64,000 nt of DNA from Pseudomonas sp. Tri1. GTDB lineage: Bacteria > Pseudomonadota > Gammaproteobacteria > Pseudomonadales > Pseudomonadaceae. Shown piece after piece: positions 39,124 to 49,025 of the stretch; positions within the stretch are counted from its first letter, which is position 1; each line of letters opens with the position of its first letter. A program made the position numbers and the translations under genes. The notes below the pieces were generated by a model, which worked only from the letters and a program-made list of their open reading frames with translations, searched no databases and was not told the DNA's origin. The stretch is from assembly GCF_017968885.1 (NCBI RefSeq), contig NZ_CP072913.1:5496501-5560500 (forward strand). The letters are read 5' to 3'.

Positions 39124-39381
39124 TCAGCGCTTGCCCATCGAACGGCGCGTGCCGGGAGGCGCAGCGCCCGGCGTCTTGGTATGACCGTTTTTCGCGCCGT
39201 TCTTGTACCACGGCTGTTGCCCGGCACCTTTGGCTGCCGCCAGCTCACCAGGTTTGAACGGGAATTTGAAAGCCGGGATCGCCGGGTTGACGTTCTCGGC
39301 GCTGGAAACATCGCTGTCGGCTCGGTCGGCCTGGTCGCCGTCCGAGCTTTCGTGCGCGGGCGAAGGTGTTGGGGAAGTCAT
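39124..39381 (-). CDS. Small conserved hydrophilic protein, unknown
   Basis: 85 residues from ATG 39381 (GGAG seven bases upstream). No signal or membrane segment. Acidic Ser/Asp-rich N-terminal half (ESSDGDQADRADSD) and a basic Gly/Pro/Lys C-terminal half (FPFKPGELAAAKGAGQQPWYKNGAKNGH). Probably disordered. Codon use and the ribosome site support a real gene; I do not know its function. Confidence 0.65.
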   Translation of the reverse strand: MTSPTPSPAHESSDGDQADRADSDVSSAENVNPAIPAFKFPFKPGELAAAKGAGQQPWYKNGAKNGHTKTPGAAPPGTRRSMGKR

Positions 39382-39618
39382 GTAAAGCTCCGGGTAATGC
39401 ATGCAAGTCGGGCCCGGAGAGCGAGCCGCGAAAGGCGGCAGTATACCTGCCCGCCATCGGGGCGCGCAGGGCAGATTCGATCAGCGTCACCACTGGTCTG
39501 ACAGCCATCGGGGACAAAACTGACAAGCCTGTCAGTTGGGCGTCACCTTCCTGACCGTCTCGCAACGCTATATAAGAATGATAGAAATCCCTCCGTCCTG
39601 AACCGGCTCTTCGCATCC

Positions 39619-40776
39619 ATGCACATCCAGAAAAAAACCGTCCTGTTCGTCGCGCTCCTGGTCGCCCTGGCGGCCCTCGTCCTCTGGTATGTCATGAAGC
39701 CTGTCACCGCCAAGCCCGGTGCTCCCGCCGCCGTTCCGGTAAGGGTCGTCAGCGTGGTGCAAAAGGATGTGCCACGCTTTGCCAGCGGTATCGGCACGGT
39801 GCTGTCACTGCACAGCGTGGTGATCCGCCCCCAGATCGATGGCATCCTCACCAAGCTGATGGTCAAGGAAGGGCAACTGGTCAGGAAGGGTGACCTGCTG
39901 GCGACCATCGACGACCGCTCCATCCGCGCCAGCCTCGACCAGGCCCGGGCCCAGCTCGGCGAGAGCCAGGCGCAACTGGCAGTGGCCCAGGTCAATCTCA
40001 AGCGCTACAAATTGCTCAGTGTCGATGACGGCGTGTCGAAACAGACCTATGACCAGCAACAGGCACTGGTCAATCAGCTCAAGGCCACGGCCCAGGGCAA
40101 TCAGGCGGCCATCGATTCGGCGCAGGTGCAATTGTCCTACACCCAGATCCGCTCCCCCGTGAGCGGTCGCGTCGGCATTCGCAACGTGGACGAAGGCAAC
40201 TTCCTGCGCACCAGCGACGCCGAAGGTTTGTTCACCGTGACCCAGATCGATCCGATCGCCGTGGAGTTCTCCCTGCCCCAGCAAATGCTGCCCACCTTGC
40301 AACGGTTGATCGCCGCACCCGAGCAAGCCTTGGTCAAGGCCTATATCGGCGCCGATGGCGCCCCCGGGGAGCTGCTCGGCGAGGGGCGGTTGAGCCTCAT
40401 CGACAACCAGATCAACACCAACACCGGAACCTTGCGGGCCAAGGCTGAATTCGACAACGCCGCGCAACGGCTCTGGCCCGGGCAGTTGGTGACCCTGAAA
40501 ATCCAGACCGCCATCGAAAAGGACGCCCTGGTGGTCCCCCCGACGGTGGTCCAACGGGGCCTGGAGCAGCACTTCGTCTATCGGGTCAACGGCGACAAGG
40601 TCGAAAGCGTGCCGGTGGTGATGGTTTATCAGGACAGCGGCATGCACATCATCAAAGGCGTGAACGCTGGCGATCAATTGGTGAGCGACGGTCAGTCGAG
40701 GCTCAAGCCGGGGGCCAGTATCCAGGTGCTCAGTGATCCGCCGGCCGTGGCCAAGTCTTCGGAGCCGCAGCCATGA
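39619..40776 (+). CDS. RND efflux periplasmic adaptor (MdtA/MexM-like)
   Basis: 385-residue membrane-fusion protein. N-terminal hydrophobic segment (TVLFVALLVALAALVLWYV), lipoyl half-motifs IDGILTKLMVKEGQLVRKGDLLATIDDRS and SPVSGRVGIRNVDEGNFLR, coiled-coil hairpin between them (about 105-170), then beta-barrel and membrane-proximal domains with VVPPTVVQRGLEQHFVYRV. The stop overlaps the permease ATG by four bases. Order adaptor-permease-response regulator-kinase resembles P. aeruginosa mexMN with PA1437-PA1438 (from memory). Confidence 0.9.
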   Translation: MHIQKKTVLFVALLVALAALVLWYVMKPVTAKPGAPAAVPVRVVSVVQKDVPRFASGIGTVLSLHSVVIRPQIDGILTKLMVKEGQLVRKGDLLATIDDRSIRASLDQARAQLGESQAQLAVAQVNLKRYKLLSVDDGVSKQTYDQQQALVNQLKATAQGNQAAIDSAQVQLSYTQIRSPVSGRVGIRNVDEGNFLRTSDAEGLFTVTQIDPIAVEFSLPQQMLPTLQRLIAAPEQALVKAYIGADGAPGELLGEGRLSLIDNQINTNTGTLRAKAEFDNAAQRLWPGQLVTLKIQTAIEKDALVVPPTVVQRGLEQHFVYRVNGDKVESVPVVMVYQDSGMHIIKGVNAGDQLVSDGQSRLKPGASIQVLSDPPAVAKSSEPQP

Positions 40777-43700
40777 AGGGCCGGGGTTCGATCTCAGCCT
40801 GGTGCATCGACCACCCCATCGCCACGGTGCTGCTGACGTTCGCCGTGGTACTGCTGGGTTTTATCGCTTTTCCCCGGCTACCAGTTGCGCCGTTGCCGGA
40901 GGCGGAATTCCCGACGATCCAGGTCAACGCCCAGTTGCCCGGTGCCAGCCCCGAGACAATGGCTTCATCTGTGGCGACGCCGCTGGAGGTGCAATTCAGT
41001 GCCATTCCCGGCATCACCCAGATGACCTCCAGCAGCGCCTTGGGCTCGACCAACCTGATCCTGCAATTCAGCCTCGATAAAAGCATCGACACCGCGGCCC
41101 AGGAAGTCCAGGCGGCCATCAACACCGCCGCTGGAAAACTGCCCAATGACATGCCGAACCTGCCCACCTGGCGCAAGGTCAACCCGGCCGACAGCCCGGT
41201 GCTGATCCTCAGCATCAGCTCCAGCCTGATGCCGGGCACCGAACTGAGCGACTACGTCGAAACCCTGCTGGCCCGTCAGATCAGTCAGATCGACGGCGTA
41301 GGACAAATCTACATCACCGGCCAGCAACGACCGGCAATCCGCGTCCAGGCCTCCGCTGACCGGCTCGCCGCCATCGGCCTGACCCTGGCGGATATCCGCG
41401 TGGCGCTCCAGCAAGCCAGCCTTAACCTGGCCAAGGGCGCCCTGTACGGCGACTCAAGTGTTTCCACCCTGTCCACCAACGACCAGTTGTTCCAACCTGA
41501 GGAATACGGTGAGTTGATTGTGTCCTACAAGAACGGGGCACCGGTTCACCTCAAGGACATCGCCAAGGTGATCAACGGTTCGGAAAACGCCTACGTCCAG
41601 GCCTGGTCCGACAACGAGCCCGGGGTCAACCTGGTGATCTTCCGGCAACCCGGAGCGAACATCGTCGAGACCGTCGACCGCGTCCAGGCAGCCTTGCCGA
41701 CCCTGCAAGCGATGCTGCCTGCCGCTGTACAGGTCAAGGTGCTGATCGACCGTACCCAGACCATTCGCGCCTCTCTGCACGAAGTGGAAATCACCTTGCT
41801 GATCGCTGTGCTACTGGTGGTGGCGGTGATGGCGCTGTTCCTGCGCCAGTTGTCCGCGACCCTGATTGTTTCGGCGGTGCTGGGGGTGTCGCTGACCGCC
41901 AGCTTCGCCCTGATGTATGTGATGGGCTTCAGCCTGAACAATCTCACATTGGTGGCCATCGTCATTTCGGTGGGGTTCGTGGTAGACGATGCAATCGTGG
42001 TGGTGGAGAACATCCACCGCCACCTGGAAGCCGGCGACGACATGCGCGAAGCGGCGATCAAGGGCGCCGGCGAAATCGGTTTTACCGTGATCTCCATCAG
42101 CTTCTCGCTGATCGCCGCGTTCATTCCGTTGCTGTTCATGGGCGGCGTGGTCGGACGGCTGTTCAAGGAGTTCGCCCTGACCGCCACCTCGACCATCCTG
42201 ATTTCGGTGGTGGTATCGCTGACCCTGGCGCCGACACTGGCCGCGCTGTTCATGCGCGCCCCGGTGCATCATGCCCATGGCAAGACCGGGTTCGGCGAAC
42301 GTCTGCTGGGCTGGTATGAACGGGGTCTGCGTCGGGCCCTGGCTCATCAGAAGCTGATGATCGGCGTGTTCGGCCTGACCCTGGCGCTGGCCGTGGTGGG
42401 CTACGTGTTCATCCCCAAGGGGTTCTTCCCGGTACAGGACACCGGCCTGGTGCTGGGCACCAGCGAAGCCGCCGCCGATGTGTCATTCCCGGACATGGTG
42501 GCCAAGCACAAGGCCCTGGCCGAAATCGTTGCCGCCGACCCGGCGGTGCAGACCTTTTCCCATTCCGTCGGCGTCTCGGGCAACAACCAGACCATCGCCA
42601 ACGGCCGCTTCTGGATCGCCCTCAAGCCTCGGGGCGAGCGGGATGTCTCGGCCAGCGGGTTCATCGACCGGATACGCCCCAAACTGCTGAAAATCCCCGG
42701 CGTGGTGCTATACCTCAGGGCCGGGCAGGACATCAACCTCAGCTCAGGCCCCAGCCGCGCCCAATATCAATATGTACTCAAGAGCAACGACGGGCCGAGC
42801 CTCAACGCCTGGACGCAAAAACTCACCGACAAACTGCGCGGCAACCCGGCATTCCGCGATATTTCCAATGACCTGCAATTGGGCGGCAGCATCACCCACA
42901 TCAACATCGACCGCAGCGCGGCGGCGCGCTTCGGCCTCACCGCCAGCGACGTCGACCAGGCCCTGTACGACGCCTTCGGCCAGCGGCAGATCAACGAATT
43001 CCAGACCGAGACCAACCAGTACAACGTGATCCTGGAGCTCGATACCGCACAACGGGGCAAGGCCGAGAGCCTGGCGTATTTCTACCTGCGCTCGCCGCTG
43101 AGCGGGGAAATGGTGCCGCTCTCAGCCCTGGCACGCTTCGATCCTCCGAGCAACGGCCCGCTCTCCATCGCCCACGACGGCATGTTCCCGGCCGCCAACC
43201 TGTCGTTCAACCTGGCGCCAGGCGTGGCCCTGGGAGATGCAGTGCGCATGCTCGACCAGGCCAAGAACGAGATCGGCATGCCGGCCGCCATCGCCGGTAG
43301 CTTCCAAGGCGCCGCCCAGGCATTCCAGAGTTCCCTGGCCAGCCAGCCGTGGCTGATCCTCGCCGCATTGGTGGCGGTTTACATCATCCTCGGTGTGCTC
43401 TATGAGAGTTTCGTGCACCCGTTGACGATCATCTCCACCCTGCCCTCGGCCGGCCTCGGCGCACTGATCATGCTGTGGCTGTTGGGCCAGGACTTCTCGA
43501 TCATGGCGCTGATCGGTTTGGTACTGCTGATAGGGATCGTCAAGAAGAACGGCATCCTGATGATCGACTTTGCCCTCGACGCCCAGCGCAAAGGCGGGCT
43601 GACGCCCCAGGAAGCGATTTTCCAGGCCTGCCTGACCAGGTTCCGGCCGATCATGATGACCACCCTGGCCGCCCTGCTCGGCGCCCTGCCGTTGATGCTC

Positions 43701-43886
43701 GGCTATGGCCCTGGCGCGGAGCTGCGCCAGCCCCTGGGCATCGCGGTGGTGGGCGGCCTGCTGGTGAGCCAGGCGCTGACGCTGTTCACCACACCGATCA
43801 TATACTTGTGGCTGGAGCGACTGTTCCATCGGCCGCCCCATCAGCCAGGGGTTGCGCCGACAGCGGCGCTGGCGAGCACAGACTGA
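40773..43886 (+). CDS. RND multidrug efflux permease (HAE1; MdtB/MexN-like)
   Basis: 1037-residue proton-driven inner-membrane pump, normal length for HAE1. 12 membrane helices: TM1 in VLLTFAVVLLGFIAF, TM4 with the Asp-Asp proton relay in VGFVVDDAIVVVENI (about residue 405), TM10 region with the Lys partner in LLIGIVKKNGILMIDFALD. GFFPVQDTG is the HAE1 porter motif. By analogy with MexMN it would export amphenicols and similar compounds through a shared channel; no outer-membrane gene is in this operon. Only one permease is present, unlike MdtBC/MuxBC. Confidence 0.93.
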   Translation: MKGRGSISAWCIDHPIATVLLTFAVVLLGFIAFPRLPVAPLPEAEFPTIQVNAQLPGASPETMASSVATPLEVQFSAIPGITQMTSSSALGSTNLILQFSLDKSIDTAAQEVQAAINTAAGKLPNDMPNLPTWRKVNPADSPVLILSISSSLMPGTELSDYVETLLARQISQIDGVGQIYITGQQRPAIRVQASADRLAAIGLTLADIRVALQQASLNLAKGALYGDSSVSTLSTNDQLFQPEEYGELIVSYKNGAPVHLKDIAKVINGSENAYVQAWSDNEPGVNLVIFRQPGANIVETVDRVQAALPTLQAMLPAAVQVKVLIDRTQTIRASLHEVEITLLIAVLLVVAVMALFLRQLSATLIVSAVLGVSLTASFALMYVMGFSLNNLTLVAIVISVGFVVDDAIVVVENIHRHLEAGDDMREAAIKGAGEIGFTVISISFSLIAAFIPLLFMGGVVGRLFKEFALTATSTILISVVVSLTLAPTLAALFMRAPVHHAHGKTGFGERLLGWYERGLRRALAHQKLMIGVFGLTLALAVVGYVFIPKGFFPVQDTGLVLGTSEAAADVSFPDMVAKHKALAEIVAADPAVQTFSHSVGVSGNNQTIANGRFWIALKPRGERDVSASGFIDRIRPKLLKIPGVVLYLRAGQDINLSSGPSRAQYQYVLKSNDGPSLNAWTQKLTDKLRGNPAFRDISNDLQLGGSITHINIDRSAAARFGLTASDVDQALYDAFGQRQINEFQTETNQYNVILELDTAQRGKAESLAYFYLRSPLSGEMVPLSALARFDPPSNGPLSIAHDGMFPAANLSFNLAPGVALGDAVRMLDQAKNEIGMPAAIAGSFQGAAQAFQSSLASQPWLILAALVAVYIILGVLYESFVHPLTIISTLPSAGLGALIMLWLLGQDFSIMALIGLVLLIGIVKKNGILMIDFALDAQRKGGLTPQEAIFQACLTRFRPIMMTTLAALLGALPLMLGYGPGAELRQPLGIAVVGGLLVSQALTLFTTPIIYLWLERLFHRPPHQPGVAPTAALASTD

Positions 43887-43895
43887 GGCGGGGCC

Positions 43896-44579
43896 ATGCG
43901 CGTTCTGATCATCGAAGACGAAGAAAAAACCGCGGATTACCTGCATCGCGGCCTGACCGAACAGGGCTACACCGTGGACGTCGCACGGGACGGCATCGAG
44001 GGACTGCACCTGGCCCTGGAAAGCGACTACGCCGTGATCGTGCTCGACGTGATGCTGCCGGGCCTGGACGGTTTCGGCGTGCTGCGGGCGCTGCGGGCCC
44101 GCAAGCAGACACCGGTGATCATGCTCACCGCTCGGGAGCGGGTCGAAGACCGCATCAAGGGCCTGCGCGACGGCGCCGACGACTACCTGGGCAAACCCTT
44201 CTCCTTCCTGGAGCTGGTGGCCCGCCTGCAAGCCCTGACCCGTCGCAGCGGCGGCCATGAACCGGTACAGGTGAGTATCGCCGACCTGTGGATCGACCTG
44301 ATCAGCCGCAAAGCCACGCGAGCGGGTCAACGCCTGGACCTGACGGCCAAGGAGTTTTCCCTGCTCAGCGTCCTGGCCCGCCGCCAGGGTGAAATACTTT
44401 CGAAAACCGCCATCGCCGAAATGGTCTGGGACATCAACTTCGACAGCGACGCCAACGTGGTGGAAGTGGCGATCAAACGTCTGCGCGCCAAGCTCGATGG
44501 GCCGTTCGAACAAAAGTTGCTGCACACCATCCGTGGGATGGGCTATGTGCTGGAGAGTCGAAGCGATGACCTTGCCTAA
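43896..44579 (+). CDS. OmpR-family response regulator
   Basis: 227 residues. Receiver domain with DEE (10-12), phosphorylation Asp in VIVLDVMLPG (about 51), Thr in MLTA and Lys in GKPFSF; C-terminal OmpR winged helix (LDLTAKEFSLLSVLARRQGEILSKTAIAEMVWD). Closest in type to heavy-metal regulators such as CopR/IrlR. Nine bases after the RND permease, so probably the same transcript; likely controls the pump genes. Confidence 0.93.
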   Translation: MRVLIIEDEEKTADYLHRGLTEQGYTVDVARDGIEGLHLALESDYAVIVLDVMLPGLDGFGVLRALRARKQTPVIMLTARERVEDRIKGLRDGADDYLGKPFSFLELVARLQALTRRSGGHEPVQVSIADLWIDLISRKATRAGQRLDLTAKEFSLLSVLARRQGEILSKTAIAEMVWDINFDSDANVVEVAIKRLRAKLDGPFEQKLLHTIRGMGYVLESRSDDLA

Positions 44580-45933
44580 CAGCATCGCCTTGCGCCTGAG
44601 TGGCCTGTTCACGCTGGTGGCGGCGCTGGTGTTCCTGTTGATCGGCGGTGCCTTGTACCAGCAGGTTGCAAAGGGTCTGGGCCTGTTGCCCGAGGCCGAA
44701 CTCGACGCCCGCTACAGCGTGCTCGAATCGACAGTTGGCCGTTATGGCACGCCCGAGCATTGGGTGAAGATCAATAACAAACTGCGGCTGCTGGGTGAGG
44801 AAGACAAACGCATCCATTTCTGGATCGTCAGCGGCGATCCGCGCTTTGAATATGGCGCCCTCGATCCGCAGATCCGCACCTTTGCCGAAGGACCATTGGG
44901 CAAACGCGACTTGAAGCTGCCCCATCGGCACTACCCGATGAAAGTGCTGGTGAGCCAGTTCCCGGCCAAGGACCAACGTCCACCGCTACGCTTCATGATC
45001 GGCATCGACACCGAGACGTTCTACCAGACCCAGCATCGTCTGCTGGTGGCACTGGTGAGCCTGGCGATTGTCGGCGTCCTGCTGGCCTCCCTGTTGGGCT
45101 ACTGGGTGGCGCGCATTGGCCTCAAACCATTGATCAAGCTGTCCGATGAAGCCCGGCGCCTGACCCCACCCCGCCTGTCCGGGCGCTTGCGGCTGTCACC
45201 GCTGCCACCGGAACTCAGTCAGTTCGTCAGTTCCTTCAACGCCACCCTCGACCGGGTCGAACAGGCGTATTCGCGACTGGAGTCATTCAACGCCGACGTC
45301 GCCCATGAACTGCGCTCGCCTCTGACCAACCTGATCGGCCAGACCCAGGTGGCCTTGACCCGTGGGCGCTCGGCCGAGCATTACTTCGAAGTGCTGCAAT
45401 CAAACCTCGAGGAGTTGGAGCGGCTGCGTTCGATCATCAACGATATGTTGTTCCTGGCCAGTGCAGACCAGGGCAGCAAAGCCACCAAGTTGACCAGTGC
45501 CTCACTGGCCGGTGAAGTGGCAACCACCCTCGACTACCTGGACTTCATCCTCGAAGACGCCCAGGTCCAGGTCCGGGTCAGCGGCGACGCCCAGGCCAAC
45601 ATCGAGATAGCCCATCTGCGCAGGGCGTTGATCAACCTGCTGAGCAACGCCGTACAGCACACCGCGCCAGGGCAATTGATCGAGGTGCGCATCGAAGCCC
45701 TTGGCGACCAGATCAGTCTCGGCGTCACCAACCCCGGCGAGCCGATTGCCGACGAGCACTTGCCGCGCCTGTTCGAACGCTTCTATCGGGTCGATGCCTC
45801 CCGCAGCAACAGTGGCGCCAACCACGGACTGGGACTGGCCATCGTCAAGGCCATTGCACTGATGCATGGAGGGGATGTGTTCGTGCGCAGTGACCGGGGC
45901 GTCAATACCTTCGGGATCCGTTTGCCAGCCTGA
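44566..45933 (+). CDS. Sensor histidine kinase (CusS/IrlS-like)
   Basis: 455 residues. Two membrane helices (about 12-32 and 155-178) flank a periplasmic sensor region; HAMP follows, then the H-box FNADVAHELRSPLTNLIGQTQ (His about 247), N-box LRRALINLLSNAVQHT, and G boxes FERFYRVDASRSN and HGLGLAIVKAI. The ATG at 44566 overlaps the end of the response-regulator gene by 14 bases; longer open frame upstream is the regulator gene read in another frame. Cognate partner of the preceding regulator; signal unknown. Confidence 0.92.
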   Translation: MTLPNSIALRLSGLFTLVAALVFLLIGGALYQQVAKGLGLLPEAELDARYSVLESTVGRYGTPEHWVKINNKLRLLGEEDKRIHFWIVSGDPRFEYGALDPQIRTFAEGPLGKRDLKLPHRHYPMKVLVSQFPAKDQRPPLRFMIGIDTETFYQTQHRLLVALVSLAIVGVLLASLLGYWVARIGLKPLIKLSDEARRLTPPRLSGRLRLSPLPPELSQFVSSFNATLDRVEQAYSRLESFNADVAHELRSPLTNLIGQTQVALTRGRSAEHYFEVLQSNLEELERLRSIINDMLFLASADQGSKATKLTSASLAGEVATTLDYLDFILEDAQVQVRVSGDAQANIEIAHLRRALINLLSNAVQHTAPGQLIEVRIEALGDQISLGVTNPGEPIADEHLPRLFERFYRVDASRSNSGANHGLGLAIVKAIALMHGGDVFVRSDRGVNTFGIRLPA

Positions 45934-46190
45934 CCCCCGAAAGCCGGCACCGCATTCATGCGATCTTTTCCAGGCCATTGAATGCTGGGCGAAAGCCAAC
46001 TGGATCAAAATAAAAAGAGCATCAGGATGCGGCCCCAGCCTGCGTCGGCGCCTACAGTTATAACGCGAACACCGATTGCCCACTCCCTCCGATCCAAGCA
46101 CAATCAGCAAAAGGCCAGCATCTGGTTCATTGCCCGTGATGCATCCTTTGGGACGGATCCCAGCCACATGACACTACAGACATCGGAACC

Positions 46191-47687
46191 ATGAGCGCGA
46201 GCAGTGCGACACCCGGCAACACCCCGTTTTCGATACGTTCGGAGCGGGTACTCGTACTGGCCAGCTCGCTGGTTGTCATTGCCATCCTGAGCATCGTGAC
46301 TTTTCTGCTGATCCGCGAACATGCCGCCGCCCAGCAGGCAGCGACACGTGCGGCGACCAATATCGTGCAACTTATCGACGCCGATGTACTGCGCAATGTG
46401 GAGCTCTACGATCTGTCGCTGCAAGGTCTGGTCGCCGCAGCCAAACGCGACGACCTGAAAGACGTTTCGCCGACGATTCGCCATCTGGCGCTGTTCGACC
46501 GCGCCACCGCCGCGCCCTACAAGGGTGACATCCTGCTGCTCGACAAGCATGGCGACGTGGTCGCCGACTCCGCCTCGATCGAACCGCGCAAAGGCAATTA
46601 CGCCGACCGGGAGTATTTCCAATCCCACGTCCAAGACCCGAGCCTGGACATGATGATCAGCCGCCCGTTTCGGTCCAGAAGTCACGCGCAGGACTGGCGC
46701 ATCAGTTTCAGTCGTCGGCTGAGCGATGAACGGGGCGAATTCATAGGCGTTGCCGAGGCGGCGATGCGCTTGAACTACTTCAACCAATTGTTCAAGAGCC
46801 TGAACATCGGTCATGGCGGCACGGTCAACCTGGTCAGCCGAGACGGTATTCTATTGGCCCAAGAACCGCCCTTGGCCGAAGACCTGACAGGCAGGGACTT
46901 CAGTAACCGACCGAACTTCGTGCGCATCCTGCGCGAAGGCAATGGCAGTTTCACCAGCCTGTCTGGCCAGGACCAGACGCTGCGCCTGTACACCTTTTCC
47001 CAGGTAGGCGACTTGCCGTTGATCGTTGTGGTCGCGCTCTCGGCCCAGGAAGTTTTTGCTTCGTGGCAACGTACGGCGCTGCTGGTCAGCGGCGCTACAG
47101 GCGCACTGTGCATCGGTCTACTCTGGCTCACTTGGCTGCTGCGCCACGAACTGCGGCGCCGCCACGCCGCTGAGCGGGAACTGGCCCAATTGGCATCCAT
47201 CGATTCTCTGACGGGCCTGGCCAACCGCCGGACCCTGGACGATACGCTGCAACAGGAATGGCTGCGCGCCCAGCGCTCCGGTCAACCACTGTCAGTCATG
47301 ATGATCGATGCCGATCACTTCAAGGCCTTCAACGATCGTCTTGGCCATCAACGCGGTGACGAGGCCTTGCGCACCCTGGCGCAGTTGATCAGCAGGCACG
47401 TCCGCCGACCGGCCGACCTGGCAGCGCGCTACGGCGGTGAGGAGTTCTCGGTGGTACTGCCGGAAACCACCACCGCCGGAGCCTTTACCATGGCCCAGAA
47501 CATTCGCGAAGCGGTGGAGCAATTGCCACCCGCCCTCGATGGTGATGCTCCCATGACGGTCAGCATCGGCATCGCCACTTGGGCCAAAGGGCCGTATGGC
47601 GAACTCGAACAACTCATGTTCGCCGCGGACAAGGCGCTTTACCAGGCCAAGGCCAGTGGGCGTAATCGTGTGGTTTGTGCGATGTAA
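46191..47687 (+). CDS. Diguanylate cyclase with periplasmic dCache sensor
   Basis: 498-residue membrane protein making c-di-GMP. TM1 (LVLASSLVVIAILSIVTFLLI) and TM2 (LLVSGATGALCIGLLWLTWLL, about 285-307) enclose a dCache-type sensor with GDVVADSASIEPRKGNYADREYF. The cytosolic GGEEF domain has DSLTGLANRRTLDD, the intact RYGGEEF active site and, five residues before it, an RPAD inhibitory site, so product inhibition is expected. A c-di-GMP source is functionally relevant to Alg44 in this window, but a direct link is speculative. The ribosome site (CGGAAC) is weak. Confidence 0.93.
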   Translation: MSASSATPGNTPFSIRSERVLVLASSLVVIAILSIVTFLLIREHAAAQQAATRAATNIVQLIDADVLRNVELYDLSLQGLVAAAKRDDLKDVSPTIRHLALFDRATAAPYKGDILLLDKHGDVVADSASIEPRKGNYADREYFQSHVQDPSLDMMISRPFRSRSHAQDWRISFSRRLSDERGEFIGVAEAAMRLNYFNQLFKSLNIGHGGTVNLVSRDGILLAQEPPLAEDLTGRDFSNRPNFVRILREGNGSFTSLSGQDQTLRLYTFSQVGDLPLIVVVALSAQEVFASWQRTALLVSGATGALCIGLLWLTWLLRHELRRRHAAERELAQLASIDSLTGLANRRTLDDTLQQEWLRAQRSGQPLSVMMIDADHFKAFNDRLGHQRGDEALRTLAQLISRHVRRPADLAARYGGEEFSVVLPETTTAGAFTMAQNIREAVEQLPPALDGDAPMTVSIGIATWAKGPYGELEQLMFAADKALYQAKASGRNRVVCAM

Positions 47688-47714
47688 CGGCCCCCTTCCT
47701 GTGGCTATTCGATT

Positions 47715-47897
47715 TGGGTAGGTGTGTACATCCATTGCTGCGGTAACGGCCACTGGCGGTCCAACATCACCGCAAACTGACCCGCCGCTTTCGCGAGCAA
47801 GACGGCTCCCACAGGTCCAGCCCAAACAGCTCTGATTGGTGTACACCCATAAGCAGCCGTTACCGCAGCAACGGATATGTACCCCAACCAACCCAAC
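47715..47897. repeat. Inverted-repeat element (about 180 bp) enclosing a REP half
   Basis: Left arm about 47715-47752 and right arm about 47855-47897 are inverted copies around the shared core TTGCTGCGGTAACGGC with conserved GTACAT(AT)CC flanks, about 85% alike by eye. Between them is an inverted REP half (47790-47813) with a disrupted loop. It looks like a non-coding mobile-type repeat; no ORF. Confidence 0.7.
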
Positions 47898-47951
47898 CCA
47901 AAAAAACAGCATTACCCCCTATCGCCACAGACGCCCCAGAAAGCAGCCATA

Positions 47952-47979
47952 AAAAAAGGCCACCCAAAGGCAGCCCTTA
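47952..47979 (-). terminator. Rho-independent terminator of lpxC (end of dcw cluster)
   Basis: On the minus strand: GGCTGCC, loop TTTG, GGTGGCC with two wobble pairs, followed by seven T. Lies about 25 bases after the lpxC stop. Confidence 0.7.
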
Positions 47980-48001
47980 AAAAACTAGAGAGGTTTTTTG
48001 C

Positions 48002-48949
<948 letters not shown>

Positions 48950-49025
48950 TCAACAAAGGCTGGCGATGATAGCAGACCAGACCTTTGCTGAACACCAATC
49001 ACCCGTATCCCCCTGATACATTTCA

